NCBI GenBank assembly: GCA_963669155.1
Contig: CAVLGW020000044.1
Location: 1-64,000 of the forward strand
Direction: 5' to 3'
Origin: Arbacia lixula
Lineage: Eukaryota > Echinodermata > Echinoidea > Arbacioida > Arbaciidae
DNA length: 64,000 nt
Positions 23,901-35,378 of this stretch are shown one piece after another (the first letter of the stretch is position 1; each line of letters begins with the position of its first letter). The notes under the pieces were generated by a model. It did not search any database. It saw nothing but the letters and a program-made list of their open reading frames with translations, and was not told the origin of the DNA. Both the position numbers and the translations under genes were made by a program.

Positions 23901-26179
23901 AAAAATCAAGTCTGAAGTTTAATCCAACAATAATCCTGTCCTATGATTACTCTAACTTACCAGCTATGACTACATGCCAGCTAGAATTTAACCCAAGCAA
24001 GGGACGGTTCTCTCCTAAGCCAAATTTAATCTAACACTCCTCATATTTCAGCTACTTTTGACTGTTATACACATGTCCATAAAGTGCATGCATATAGTGC
24101 AGTTGTATATCAAACAAAAAGATGGTTAGTAAATGCAAATCGAGTAGTATTTCATTATTGCCCTGGTTCTTTGGAGTGAAATTCACTTTTGAGTGTTTAT
24201 ACACCTGTAAACATTTATTGAGATATAAGTTGTCACATCAAATACATTGGATCAAATTAAATGGTTGATTCATAAGTCCAAAATAATGCCAGTTTTATAA
24301 CTATGAATTTTCATGAGCACCCCAGGCAGCAATATGGGTGTCAACTGGAACAACTTAAACATCACATGGGTGAATTAGTGCTACTGTAGCTTAATAATAA
24401 TAATAATAATAATAATGATAATAATAATAATGATAATAATAATAGTAATAATAATACATCAAATTTATATGGCGCACTTTCCATCTTAACTAGATGCTCA
24501 AGGCTCTTCAGAGCAAATTAAAGAGAGAGAAAAAAATACAATACAGGTATGAACTTTTTTGTCAAAAAGCACCGTTATACAGGTATGTCTTTAGGTTGCC
24601 CTTGAAGGTGGTTACTGACGTCAGGGTTTTCAAACTCTGTGGAAGAGAATTCCACAGGGTTGGCCCTGCATGAGCAAAGGCCCGATCTCTTTGAAACCGG
24701 AACTTACAAAAGACTGGATGTGGAGGATCTTTAAAAGGTTTGTGGTGGTTGGTAGTTGTGAATTAAAGATTTATTGTAACTGGGGGAAGTTCCGTTGACA
24801 ATATGAAAGACTAAAAGAAGTATTTTAAAGGCAAGGCGTTCCCTCAGGGGCCACCAATGAAGACTTCAAGCTTGAATTCATAGTACATGTAAGTAGTTGG
24901 GGTTACCCGTAGGATATACTTAGGACTAGGTTTAATTAGGATTAGGTCTTATCAGTTCATATAGGAATATAATTCATTTTTTTTAAACTGGTGTTCTCAA
25001 CTGAGACCATTAAGCATTAACTGGAACCATGGACCCTAGTGTCCATGCTGGAACCAATTGATTCCTACTGGTTCTAGTTGATTTCAACTGGAACTAAATA
25101 CAACAAAAAAAGTAAGCCCCCCCCCCCCCCCCCCCCAGCAAAATAGCATAACTTTTTACCGAACAGGTTTCGGGCAAAATAATTTGTCAGGATTGTTACT
25201 TAAGATATTTACTAACTTCTGTGTGAAAATCACATTAATCCAATTATTCATGCAAGAGTGGGGAAATTTTAAAGGCAAAAATGTGACTTTTCAAAAGTCA
25301 CAAGGGTAATTTGGGGATTCTGTCATTTTTGCATTTTTGATCAATTACATTTCTGGTGCATAAATTGTGTCCTTTCATTGTTTATCATCAATCTCTCGAT
25401 GCACGAACAAGTAACACCTATCCCGACACTTAACCCATTGTTCTGGATGAGTGAGCACTTTTAAACAATTAATACTCATCCGTCTTTTTGTTTGAAACGT
25501 TTAAAAACCTGTTATTTTTGTGAAATAATAAAACTGGATATTTTGACAAGGATGTAACATGACAATTCAAGAAGTCATTTTCATATCATGGTTGAGTGAA
25601 TACACTTTAAAAATCGCACAAGAGATGCCAAACTGTACTATTAAAACCGCAAAAATAGTTATCCTTGTGTCTTGTGACTTTTGAAAAAGTGTAATTTTTG
25701 CCCACTCATGCATGACTAATTGGATTAATCTTTAATGCATCTTTACAATTATAATGGGTGGCTGTGGCGAAAAAAAATCCCTAGCGACTGATAAAAACCA
25801 GGAACAAACCTGAGGCTGGACGCCTGCTGCTGTAGGGGCTGAAGCTCTGTCTATGAGTTTGTCGGCCAGCTCTGCCCAGGCCTCGGCCACGGCCGAAGAC
25901 CCTTTGTAACTCATTCACATGGTTAACGCGTGGAGTACCGGTACTACTAGTCTGGCCGAGGCCTCCCGCAAGGCGAGGCCGAGGGGTGCCGGTGGGATCA
26001 GTCGATGACGATGACGCTGTCGCTGACCGTGACGTCGAGCCGCCACCACCTAGGCCTACGCCGCCCTCATTTAATCCGCGGCCATGGCTGTTGGTGAAGG
26101 TCCTCAGCAGCGAGGACAACGTCCGAACACTTGTTTGCAGCTCCTGCAGTATTTCCTCGGGTTGGTCGCCAGTAGCCAT
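11745..26179 (-). CDS. HECT-type E3 ubiquitin ligase, 12 exons, 721 aa (G2E3-like)
   Basis: Exons on -, 5' to 3': 26179-25810, 23429-23243, 21640-21502, 19950-19703, 19324-19220, 18414-18287, 17126-16986, 16477-16260, 15441-15328, 14226-14112, 12842-12681, 11983-11745. All introns are GT-AG and the phases agree at every junction, giving 2,166 bp with one ATG and one stop. Residues 1-123 are low-complexity and rich in Gly/Ser/Arg. Residues 124-232 hold MKDVVLLD and the GAAVKHLAGQGDL region, which I recall in G2E3-like proteins of fish and invertebrates. A Thr/Pro/Ala-rich linker follows, then an acidic stretch, then a full-length HECT domain (about 374-721). HECT enzymes accept ubiquitin from an E2 onto a catalytic cysteine, here Cys688 in SSTCALSLD, and pass it to a substrate. 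The protein ends GFGQV, near the usual HECT C-terminus. Its substrate is unknown. Being inside a transposon, it is cargo or an accessory protein. Confidence 0.88.
13467..13830. mobile_element. MITE in a HECT intron
   Basis: Inverted arms of about 55 bp: the left arm begins ACAACTGACCTTTTGTGGCAC and the right arm ends with the inverse (GTGCCACAAAAGCTCAGTTGT). Both contain 'tttatagagggcgctgcaatcgac' or its inverse. The middle is non-coding. It lies in the intron between exons 11 and 10. Copy 2: 53602-53965. Confidence 0.8.
17700..18238. repeat. Dispersed repeat with 'gacctttgacct' motifs in a HECT intron
   Basis: Contains several 'gacctttgacct' motifs and 'accaagtttgaagcaaatctggtt', and ends 'taacaggaaaagtgattactaggtctctgccgaactttgttcaggcgagac' in pieces shared with 10090-10146. 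It lies between exons 7 and 6 and stops about 50 bp short of exon 6. The open frames it contains are not real genes. Copy 2: 57835-58373. Confidence 0.55.
18556..18604. repeat. Poly-C / A-rich / poly-G foldback tract
   Basis: A run of about 14 C, then A-rich sequence, then about 14 G, able to fold into a C-G hairpin, with more C-rich sequence after it. It lies in the intron between exons 6 and 5. Length in this kind of tract is often wrong in assemblies. Copy 2: 58691-58739. Confidence 0.6.
19703..19950 (-). CDS. HECT ligase exon 4 (mucin-like Thr/Ser/Pro/Ala repeats)
   Basis: Codes for residues 233-314. After an acidic start (DVSDDELPDIN) come about seven imperfect six-residue repeats of the type ATTSPA, encoded by an 18-bp DNA repeat ('gctacaacatccccagct'). 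It is a flexible linker between the N-terminal region and the HECT domain, and its length is likely to vary between copies. The + strand of the same DNA is also open but is only the shadow of the repeat. Copy 2: 59838-60085, with the same repeat number. Confidence 0.8.
21793..23242. other. Intron sequence between HECT exons 3 and 2
   Basis: No gene seen. Around 22850-23090 there are two copies of a 'tttgaccttgacctg' repeat with 'gtcatatgtcat', again of the invertebrate dispersed type. The rest is unique AT-rich sequence. Copy 2: 61928-63377. Confidence 0.5.
23430..25809. other. First intron of the HECT gene
   Basis: Contains a (TAA)n tract (24391-24456) leading into a dispersed repeat that begins 'catcaaatttatatggcgcac' and extends to about 24880, then a C20 run at 25117-25136. 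A short self-similar motif ('cttttgaaaagtcac' type) occurs in both orientations near 25290 and 25680. No coding sequence seen. Confidence 0.5.
24391..24880. repeat. (TAA)n microsatellite and attached dispersed repeat
   Basis: About 22 trinucleotides with a few interruptions, followed by 'atatggcgcactttccatc' and 'gatgctcaaggctcttcagagc', a sequence type I recall from multicopy repeats of echinoderms and other marine invertebrates. It also contains 'gaattccacagggttggccc'. No intact ORF. Confidence 0.55.
25810..26179 (-). CDS. HECT ligase exon 1 (start exon, Gly/Ser/Arg-rich)
   Basis: Starts MATGDQPEEILQELQTSVRT, a predicted helix, followed by Gly- and Ser-rich tracts and NELQRVFGRGRGLGRAG. 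The donor CCTCAG|GTTTG leaves phase 1, and GCC (Ala) is completed by exon 2. GC content is clearly above that of the surrounding introns. The ELQRVFG motif also lies in the element's TIRs at about 555. The intron after it is long (25809-23430). Confidence 0.8.
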
Positions 26180-26291
26180 GCTCGCAAGTTATCAAACGCT
26201 ATCGCCTGTATCGGACCGGACAATGTGCACAGAGTATAGTACTAGACCAGGCCAGAGCTCAGTTCCAAGTGACAGTACTCTTGATGTATAC

Positions 26292-26786
26292 TGTTGTATA
26301 GTCATTTGTCATTACTCAACTCCCACCAATTGTGGAGAGGAAGTCATTACCCTTTCCCCCCATCCACTGTTTGATTTATACCAGTCTCTGTTTTGTCTCT
26401 CCTGCTCAGACCACATTATAAGTTTTCTAAACATCCTTTCACCCAAACCACACTTGACCCACATTCCATCTCTACAAACACTTCCAAGTACTTTCTTTTT
26501 GTCTCTTGGTCAAGCCACCAGGCAGAGGCCACACCCCTAGCTTCTCCTGTATCCTACATGTAAATGCTACCCACAAAAGTTAGACCACACCCCCAAATCC
26601 TGTTGTATCTCACGTGGCTCTGGTTGAGGAGAAAGCTTCGTGAAGGGAGAAGAGTGGAAACTACCAAGCGAAGACTTGTATTTTACATTATCTGTGTCTT
26701 GTGAATCTGAACTATGTGATTTGTTGTTTGCACATAATAAATGCATGCTCTCATGTTACTTAACTCTAATTTTGCAAGTCTCATGC
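26292..26786. promoter_or_regulatory. Promoter-like segment upstream of the HECT gene, duplicated 6 kb away
   Basis: This 495-bp segment starts 113 bp upstream of the HECT ATG. On - it has TATAAATC at 26380-26373, about 190 bp before the ATG, an E-box CACGTG at 26611-26616 and two CACCC-type boxes (about 26530 and 26590), an arrangement suited to a polymerase II promoter firing into the ligase gene. A copy about 95% identical lies at 32376-32817 in the same direction, lacking some 55 bp. An alternative reading is that the two are LTRs: they start TGTTGTA, there is an AATAAA on + at 26737, and a purine run lies just before the second copy. Confidence 0.5.
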
Positions 26787-28699
26787 GTAGAGATGTTGTA
26801 TTCTCCAGTTGATAAGGTTGTACAAGACACAAGATAGGCTTTTCATTGTTATGATTACTAAGGTGTTTTTTTACAAAACCTATAATAATGCACACAAACA
26901 CTCTCTCGAATGAGATTTTCACCAACTTATGCCCCGTTCAAACTTATTGAGATGGGTCTGGTGGTATAGACTAGCAGAGACTATGGCGCAAATCTGCTCA
27001 TCTTCCCCTTTGTTTTCAAATAAGTGCAATTCATCTTGAAGAGAAATTAATAGTCTCATTTTCATGAAAGGTGATGCAAAGGAAAAAAAAATTATTTCTG
27101 ACTTGTACTAAAATCAGTTTTGTGCATACTGTAGTCTCTTGAAATTGTATATTAGGCCTACTTCCTCCCAGCCCTTCATATATATACATTTTTTTTATGT
27201 AATAACACAAATTTGCATGGGTGGGACTAACTCTTGTTTTGGACTTAAAAAATAATGTACATATCATCATTGAAATTACAATATTCTTGAAAAGTTTTTT
27301 TTTTTAATGTCTATTACAGTAAAAACTGGTTTACTCACATTTGTAATGAGGGAAATGTCTGAAATAAATCATCTGGATCCGGAGGATGAAAATAGCTGTC
27401 TCTGCAATCCCACTACTTTCTCTGAAACTTCAGCGTGCATTTCAACTTTTGACCAATCAGACGCCAGCATTCATGGAATCAGGGGAATTCCCTGTTACAT
27501 TAGTCTATGAATGCAGACACATTCCCACACAGGTGGAGTTTTTAAAATTATGTAAATGAAGGCTAATTAAAAAGGATTCGTATCATCAGATTTTTTGGAG
27601 CATAGCCTAATTTTGATCCTCATACATATACAAAAGTCTGGTGAAAAAAATTATGCTTTTGTCCGGCCTGTCATGATCAAAGGTAGGCTTATAATTGTCA
27701 CTAAAGGTCACACAGGCTTCCATGTTGATTTCAGAGTGTACTTTATTCACACACACACACACACACGCACACACACAGAGTCATGCTGCAGTGTGTGTAC
27801 AGATCTCTATGCACAATGTGTATGTGTGTGTGTGTCTGTCTGTCTGTGTGTGTCTGTGTGTTGCGCGCGTGTTGGCGTATTAGGGTGTTAGTATGGGCTA
27901 GGTTGTGTGCGTGTGTTAGCGATGAGTGTTGAGCTGGTATGTGCGTGATGGGGATGTTGAGGTGGATGTGTGCAATATATGTGTGCGTAGCTGTGCATGG
28001 TGATTGTTGTGTTTGTGTGATTGTGTGTGTGTGTGGGGGGGGGGGGGGGCGTGTATGTGTACATTGTGTAGATGTGAAGTCGTGTATTTTTGTTGAGTAG
28101 TTAGCCAATGGGTTTTACATTGCCCTCTGTTTCATTGTTGTATAAATATAAGAAAAATTACACAATGACGATGGTCATCGGGCGTACTATGATATTGGTG
28201 TGATTACAAAAAAATGTCATGATGATGAGTGGTAATATAAATAAATGCCGAAATACGACCATGCTTATGATAGTGCCAATAAGGCAAAATGAAAATAATT
28301 GACAATGTTCAAGAGTAAAGACAGTGAGTCAGTTAAAGTCAAATTTCATTTTCTCCTAAGAATAATACGAAAACAGGGGAAACATTTTATGATTTGTTTG
28401 TTCTGGTATTGCGCCACTTTTATGTGTTAGAACTAAAAACTTGACTGTGTTAACTGAAAATATTGTCTGTTTCCACTGTACGTCTTTATTCTCTTAGAGC
28501 AGTATTTGTGTTAACTGCACGTACACCACACACACATACACAAAAACACACACGCACACACACATACCCCCATACAGGCAGAGACATTTACATCCATACA
28601 CTTACCAACCCACATACGAAAAAAGCGGAAATACCTAACTTGGTACGTGCGTGTGTTAGTGGGGTGGATGAGGTGAATAATTGTGCACTTTTGTCTGTT

Positions 28700-30110
28700 A
28701 GCACCAAATTTGGCACGCGTGTTCAAAATCATATTTGGGACAATATTAGATATAGAGGCATCTCAAAATATTTCCAGGGGCGCCTGGGGGCAGCCCCCAA
28801 AGTGGTCCAGGGGCCCTAATATGACTTCTTTTCAAAAGCGCAGGGCCCGACTTGTAAAAAAACTTGATAGGAATCATCCTTAGGTAAAAGGGACCTTACC
28901 TTGTTCAAATTTGTGGTTATATGTGGCAAGGGGGAAGGTGGATAGGCCCCCAAACGCCCCTGGGGGAATTTTTCTCTTATTTTGCGACATTTTCTCAATA
29001 ATAAATAACTGGATTGTAACCAAACTCTATAGGAATCATCCTTAGGTAAAAGGGACCCATGGGGTAACTTCCTCTTATTTTTTTACTTTCTCAGAAGAAT
29101 AAATAACTGGATTTTAACCAAACTTGATCATCCTAAGGTAATAGGGACCATTAGTTGTTGAACTTGGGGTACACAAGGGGCAAAGGGTGGGGGTGGGGGT
29201 AGCCCCCAAAACGCCCTAGGAGGAAAGAAACTTTAATTTTTTTTAAATACTTTTTTTTCCAGAAGAAATAACTGGAAACAGGTATAAGGGACCTTAAAGA
29301 TTGTCAGTCCCTTTTGCAAGCTTAAAATTTGAAATCATCTATCACGATCGTAAATTGAAGAAAGTGTGATTCAAGACCATTTCTAAGAATATAGCATGTT
29401 GAAGCTTTTTGTATATGTAAAAAATTTCAGCCGTTAAATTTCAAACCGACTTTTTTCGTACCACGAAAAAAGTACATGTATTAGTCTTTGTTACAGTATC
29501 TATGTGGTTATTATGCGTGTGTGAAATCCTAATTTTATGAGTAACTACCAAACTTTGGAGATGATTCCTTCTGAAGAACAATTTTTTTCATAATGCGTTT
29601 TATAATTTAATTAACAGATTAATCAATAAAGCAGATATTTCAACACAAGCTGCTAAGAACCTGGGGTAAAGACTATTAATCATACGTTGTTTACGTGCAT
29701 TATTTGAATTTTACACTACATATCAGTTTCAAATTGTGAATATAGAGCTTGCTGACACTTCTCTATATGTTTTGCCAATGTTTCGACGGTTTTGTGGTGA
29801 TCTGAAAAAGGGACTGGCTGTCTTTAAGCTGTTAGAATGGGGAAAACATAAGTGGCAAGGAACCAGGTGCAGCCCCCCCCCCCCCACCAAAGAAATTCCC
29901 CCAGTTCCTCTTATTTTTTTACTTTTTCTGAAGAATACATAATAAATCAATAATGATAGGGAGCTAAGTTATTAAAGTGATGGTACGCAAGTGGCAAGGA
30001 GGGGGGGGGGGGGGGGGGGCAAATGCCCCATGGGGCAAATTCCACTTATTTTGTTACTTTTTCTCAAAGGTAGATGACTGTCTTTTAACCAAGTTGAAAG
30101 AAGTCACCTC
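28700..30110. repeat. Degenerate tandem repeat with 'gaatcatccttaggtaaaaggga' units
   Basis: Several units combine 'ggaatcatccttaggtaaa', 'gggacc', a G-rich 'gcaaggggg' tract, 'gcccccaaacgcccc' and 'ttttctcagaagaataaataactgg'. Spacing is irregular, about 90-170 bp, and units decay towards 30110. Non-coding. Confidence 0.55.
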
Positions 30111-31376
30111 GGAAAAGAGGACCTACTTACTGGGGTTGTAAAAATGGGATACATATCTAAGAATGAATGTTAGATTTCATCAAAACTCGACAAATTATTC
30201 TGAGGCAATGGAAAACATTTGTTACAAATGGGGATCCCATCTGTCATGAACGAGCCACCCTCCCCCTTCTCCCTCGCTTTTATGTATTGGGTTAGGTACA
30301 TAAAGATAGTACACAAGACGCGAACAGAGAGCAAGAGTGACTTGTCTGCCCGATGTATAAACTACAAGTGTCTTTAATTCTGGAATACGTTTGCTTATAA
30401 TATACATGGGTATGATATTTCCACATGAGTCATCATTGGTACTGGTTGGTACAAAGATATTTGGGTGAGAGAAGTGAGGGAGTGGACAGTGGCAGGATGC
30501 TGTGGTCAAGTGAATACATAGATTGGAATGCGGGAATAAGAGGAGAACTGAGAGTTTGAGACAGTGCGAAGTACAAAGTAAAAGTGTTACATGCAAGGCA
30601 TGGTTGAAACTTAAAGGAGCACAACACAAAGGTACATGTAATATGGATGTGCAATTAATCTGATAGCAATCATGTAGTTCAATAAACTACACTCGCCAAG
30701 GTGGGGGAGACATGTTTTTCCCAAAGAAGTAACCGCTAAGCGGGAAGGGGGGGGGGGGGGGGGTGATAATTTTTGTTGGGGGTGTTTTTTCCATAATTGT
30801 TTTTATCCTGCCTAGTCTCTGAAAGTGGGTGGGGGGAGGGGGGGGGGTCAGGGTCGAAAATACTGGGGGTACAGGGGGGGGGGCGGGGAGCATTTGATAT
30901 TGTAAGGGTACAGGAACGAAAATGATATTGTGTTCCCCCCCCCCCCCCGGGATTTCCGCCCGTGTCCCTCGCCCACCACCTCAGAATCGCGCCTTGCGGT
31001 CCAAAATGTTAACAAGGAGGAGCCCCCCCCCCCCCCTCCACCCACCCTCGAAATAAACATAGCGCCTTCCATGTCAATTACTCTCTTGTTATCATGGGGG
31101 GACTTCGTTCCCTCCTTCAGTGAATGTCTTTAATATTTCAAGTGTTTTTCTTTCGTTCTGTTAATTTCTTTTCGACAAGCACCACATCTTGAACATACAT
31201 GTATGTTTATAATAGGCCTACTATCTGGAATGACATGAGGTATCGTTTTGAGGCATCTAAAAATGTTTTCAAGGTCGCCATTCTTCAGTATCATGACATA
31301 ATACATGTACTTACAAAGGTTTTAAGACTTTTTTTATAACCATAAGATAGTTAACAGTGAAAAAACATAACCCGCC

Positions 31377-31513
31377 CTCACACACTCACACACACACACA
31401 CACACTCACTCTCACACACACGCACACACACACGCACACACACATACACACACACACACACTCACACACACATGCACACACACGCACACATACATACACA
31501 TACACACACACTC
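31377..31513. repeat. (CA)n microsatellite
   Basis: About 137 bp of CA repeats with occasional TC, GC and TA interruptions. Confidence 0.85.
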
Positions 31514-32375
31514 TGCAAACTTGAACGTGACCTTTTATTTTGGTTTGTGTGCATTCATACACTTGAGTTATGTGTTGGTTTTCATGTATTGTGTTTGTTA
31601 GGAATTATTACATTACCCAAAATGTAAGCCCCTAATGGCCTAGAAGGCTTCAACATAATTGGATGTGTTTCGAGAGAGGCGACAATTTGTGCAGGGGGTG
31701 ACAATTTGTGGTGTCAGGGCTTTGCACAAATTGTCGCCAGCGACAATTTGTTAAGATTTGCATCTATGGATTTATCGCGATACCAATGTTCATACTGTGA
31801 TGACGATTTCTTGTTTGACTAGACTCATACGATTGATGTTCACTTGATAAAACATGCGTTTACATTCGTTCAGGTATTGTATATGAATGATAGTGCATAA
31901 GTTCTGCACATAATTTGCATGTGTTTTGTTGGTACAAAGTGAATACAGAATGTGAGTGCAAAAGTCTGCACAAATGTTAAAAGTTTCAATGAATAAAAGA
32001 TACATAAGTTGCACACATTGATTCTAATAAAAGTATTTAGTTGGAATATATGTAGACGTTAGTTATTCATGTAGCATATGCTATGACAAAATTATTGTAC
32101 AATATTATTTGGTTTCAGTTAAAACACACACACGTATTGTAATGTGTAAAATAATGTATATTGCAAGTTAACAAACAATTTAAGAAAAGTAAGCAATTCC
32201 TTTAACTACTATATGTATGTGAGAAAGAGAGAGACATGTGAAACAATAATAGAGTCATTGTATGTTGGTTTCACAAATCACAGTTGCTTCACACGTTCTA
32301 TTTTCCCCCCTTAATCATATTAATACCCCACAGGAATTTAAATTGTAGGAGAGCCTTATTTCCAAACAAAGGGGA

Positions 32376-32817
32376 TGTTGTAGAGTAGTCATTTGTCATT
32401 ACCCCACTCCCACCATTTGTGGAGAGGAAGTAATTATCCCCCCCCCCCCCCCATCCACTGTTTGATTTATACCAGTCTCTGTTTTGTCTCTCCTGCTCAG
32501 ACCACATTATAAGTTTTCTAAACATCCTTTCACCCAAACCACACTTGACCCACATTCCATCTCTACAAACACTTCCAAGTACTTTCTTTTTTTCTCTTGG
32601 TCAAGCCACCAGGCAGAGGCCACACCCCTAGCTTCTCCCGTATTCTACAACTACCCACAAAAGTTAGACCACACCCCCAAATCCTGTTGTATCTCACGTG
32701 GCTCTGGTTGAGGAGAAAGCATCTGTGTCTTGTGAATCTGAACTATGCGATTTGTTGTTTGCACATAATAAACGCATACTCTCATCATGCTTAACTCTAA
32801 TTTTACAAGTCTCATGC
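32376..32817. repeat. Second copy of the HECT upstream segment
   Basis: Direct repeat of 26292-26786 with few substitutions, a C16 expansion near 32435 and a deletion of about 55 bp corresponding to 26637-26692. The TATA motif, E-box and CACCC boxes are all kept. 'aaacaaagggga' lies directly before it. No HECT-like first exon follows on - (below 32376), so if it is a promoter it now drives nothing I can recognise. Confidence 0.7.
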
Positions 32818-33279
32818 TCGTTATTCATGTACCTCTCGACGCTGCAATAATTACAAACACACGCCGACCCCAAAACACGACAATATCTTGTCATGTCGAC
32901 ATCATGATGAAAATGAAGTAGCTCTACGATTATAACCATATTCACAGCAAAAAAAAAATCCATTATCGAAATGATTGCATGTACATGTACACAGAGGCGC
33001 ATTTTTAGATTTAATGGAAAGTTATGGCTCCTCATATAAAGTTTGGGGGCACGATACACTATTGTCTGGAACAGATTTCAAAACATACATTGATTAAATG
33101 TGTATACATGTGTTATGCCTAATTTTAAAAGGAAACATATTTCTACTATCGGAGATGTGATCTACAAAAGAAATTGTGCAATCTGTTCTCTTGTCCCTGT
33201 ATGCTTTGTTAATCATCGGTCTACCGCACCCCCTCCCCCGGCTCGCCCTCTAACCTCTACCTCCCCTCTTTGATTATGT

Positions 33280-33283
<4 letters not shown>

Positions 33284-33341
<58 letters not shown>

Positions 33342-33455
33342 CTCTCGCACTCTCCCTTTCTAATCATCCTTCCCCATTTTGTTTTATCGCTTATCTGCAC
33401 TCTCTCTTTGTTTTAATATTTGTTCCTTCTTTTCTCCCCGGTCTATTTTCTGCCA

Positions 33456-33509
<54 letters not shown>
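33284..33509. repeat. Two (CT)n microsatellites
   Basis: Pure CT runs at 33284-33336 and 33460-33509 separated by pyrimidine-rich sequence. The serine/leucine open frame across them is an artefact of the repeat. Confidence 0.85.
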
Positions 33510-33513
<4 letters not shown>

Positions 33514-35280
33514 TACCAGATAAGTTTATGGTTTATGGTACTGCTTAATACATTTTGGAAACAAAATGGAATACTATAATGTATACAGTCTATTAACTTT
33601 ATTTGAGCTTGGTCCAGAGTGGAATTATTTATCATTTGCTAATTTTCCTGCCAGAAACAAAGAACAATCAATCATTACAGGATATAAATGGAACAAATTA
33701 CATCTGGAAAGAATAATTCCTTGCATGTAAAGTTGTTTCAGCAACAACTCAATAATGACCAATTTAAGTCATCGCACAAGTGAATGCAGCATGAATATGC
33801 AGAAACATGTATTGTTTGCTGTGTAGGCTAGAAAGCTAGATTTTCGGTCAGCAAACTTCTAAATACATGTATATGTATGCGTATGTGTTATAAGTGCAAC
33901 ATTTCTGTAATCAAGTGCGATTATTTGTAAATTATTACTAGTGCAATCCAGTAAGGCCAATCGCAAATACCATTTAGATTCAGAACAAAAAACAAATATA
34001 CTAGTGCAGCGTATATAATATAATATGCATCCAGCACTAAGGTCTTGGAGCACAATTTCAAAATCTGTGGAACATATTTAAATTCACCTCAATACAATTC
34101 TTTATTTATTTAACAAACAAGCTAAACAATTTTTCATGTCCAATGAATACAAGGCATCACCAGAAAGCCTATGGCTTGTGAGGTGTGAACACTTTTAACA
34201 TGCAGTTCAATACACAGATGACAGGCAGTAAGATGAACTAAAGTACCCAAATTACATCAAAATATGAACTTCAAAAAAAATACATCAAAGAAAAACTCAT
34301 ACAAACATAAAACATACACATAAAACTAACAACTAAAAACATAAACAAATGGTGAACAGCCAAAACAATGGAGTCGACCACTTGTAATATCGAAATGTCA
34401 AATTTAATCCTATGCCGCTATGATTACTCCTCCCCACACCTCGTGGGCAACTCAAACTACAACAAAATATGTGGCTACACCAAGGAAAAAAATACACAGG
34501 GGCTCAGGGCAATTTTGCCCTCGAAATGCTTAAAAGAGCCCTGAAAAATGGTAAAAGACCCCTCAAATGCCCATAGACACAATGTTAAATTGAATCCAAA
34601 GCGGTCAATCTGCCAAAAAAGGAACCCCCTGAAAATGTATGATTTATTTTTTCCCTGGGCTACGCACCACCCAAGCAAGGTCAAAAAACCTCAGCGTGCT
34701 CTAATCATGCTAAGAGTATGAGAGAGATAATAGCTTGGTGGCAGAGGAAAATTACCTTACCACCTCCTAAAGTTATAGGCATAATCAAGCTACTTGCTCT
34801 TGGGTATGTCTCAGTATCATAGCTATCCACATTCTTGACTCTTTATTGTAAAGAGTGTGCTTCAAACAAAGCTCACAATAAGAAAGTCAAACTGTCAAAT
34901 TCATGTACATGTATATTGGAAACTTAATTATTAATCTTCATGAGAAAAAAAACATCTTACAAATGTGTGCACATCTACATGGTAATAAAATGCATTAACT
35001 GTACTGAAATCCCTTGAAGAAATGTTTGAGTAACAGAATGATTGAGAGTTATTTTACAACCCGCCTCCATGGAGAGTGAAAATGTGTTTGTGGCTATGAG
35101 TCGAGATTTGTTCAACATCACCCATCTTATATTGACCCCTATTTGACACACTTCATTGTTTTCATGCAATACACACATGTATCAAGTTTGAAGCAAATCT
35201 GGTTCACATGATTGTGTAAACGGATGCAGGACGTACGTACGGACAGACAGACAACCGAAAACATAATAATTTTAAGGCCC
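33510..35280. other. Non-coding stretch
   Basis: AT-rich, no recognisable gene. It contains another 'accaagtttgaagcaaatctggtt'-type fragment near 35180-35210, related to the repeat in the HECT intron at 18010, followed by 'ggacagacagacaaccg'. Confidence 0.45.
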
Positions 35281-35307
35281 AAGCTTAACCCTGTAAAACT
35301 ACAGGAG

Positions 35308-35378
35308 CTAGACAGAGAGTTCCCTCTGGAGCCAGCTGATGGTGTCATCATAGAGCTCCACTAGTCCATGAATGCCTT
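35308..35378 (-). pseudogene. Possible terminal exon or exon relic
   Basis: Read on -, codons give KCPQGIHGLVELYDDTISWL and then QRELSV before a TAG stop. The composition is protein-like, unlike the surroundings, but there is a stop just upstream and no good acceptor. It may be the last exon or a relic of a second gene on this strand. I do not recognise the family. Confidence 0.25.

Larger units (their letters stand above)
26787..32375. other. Microsatellite and poly-G/C rich region without genes
   Basis: Holds (CA)n and (TG)n runs (27750-27860, 28514-28566, 31377-31513), G runs at 28035, 30001-30019, 30750 and 30836, and C runs at 29873, 30937 and 31024. The open frames here are low-complexity shadows of these repeats. 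If the two flanking direct repeats were LTRs, this would be their interior, but I see no gag or pol sequence. Confidence 0.6.

Noticed and set aside
27743..28732. His/Thr- and Val/Cys-rich open frames
   Set aside because: Produced by (CA)n/(TG)n microsatellites.
33278..33579. Serine/leucine-rich open frames over 66-81 codons
   Set aside because: Produced by (CT)n microsatellites.
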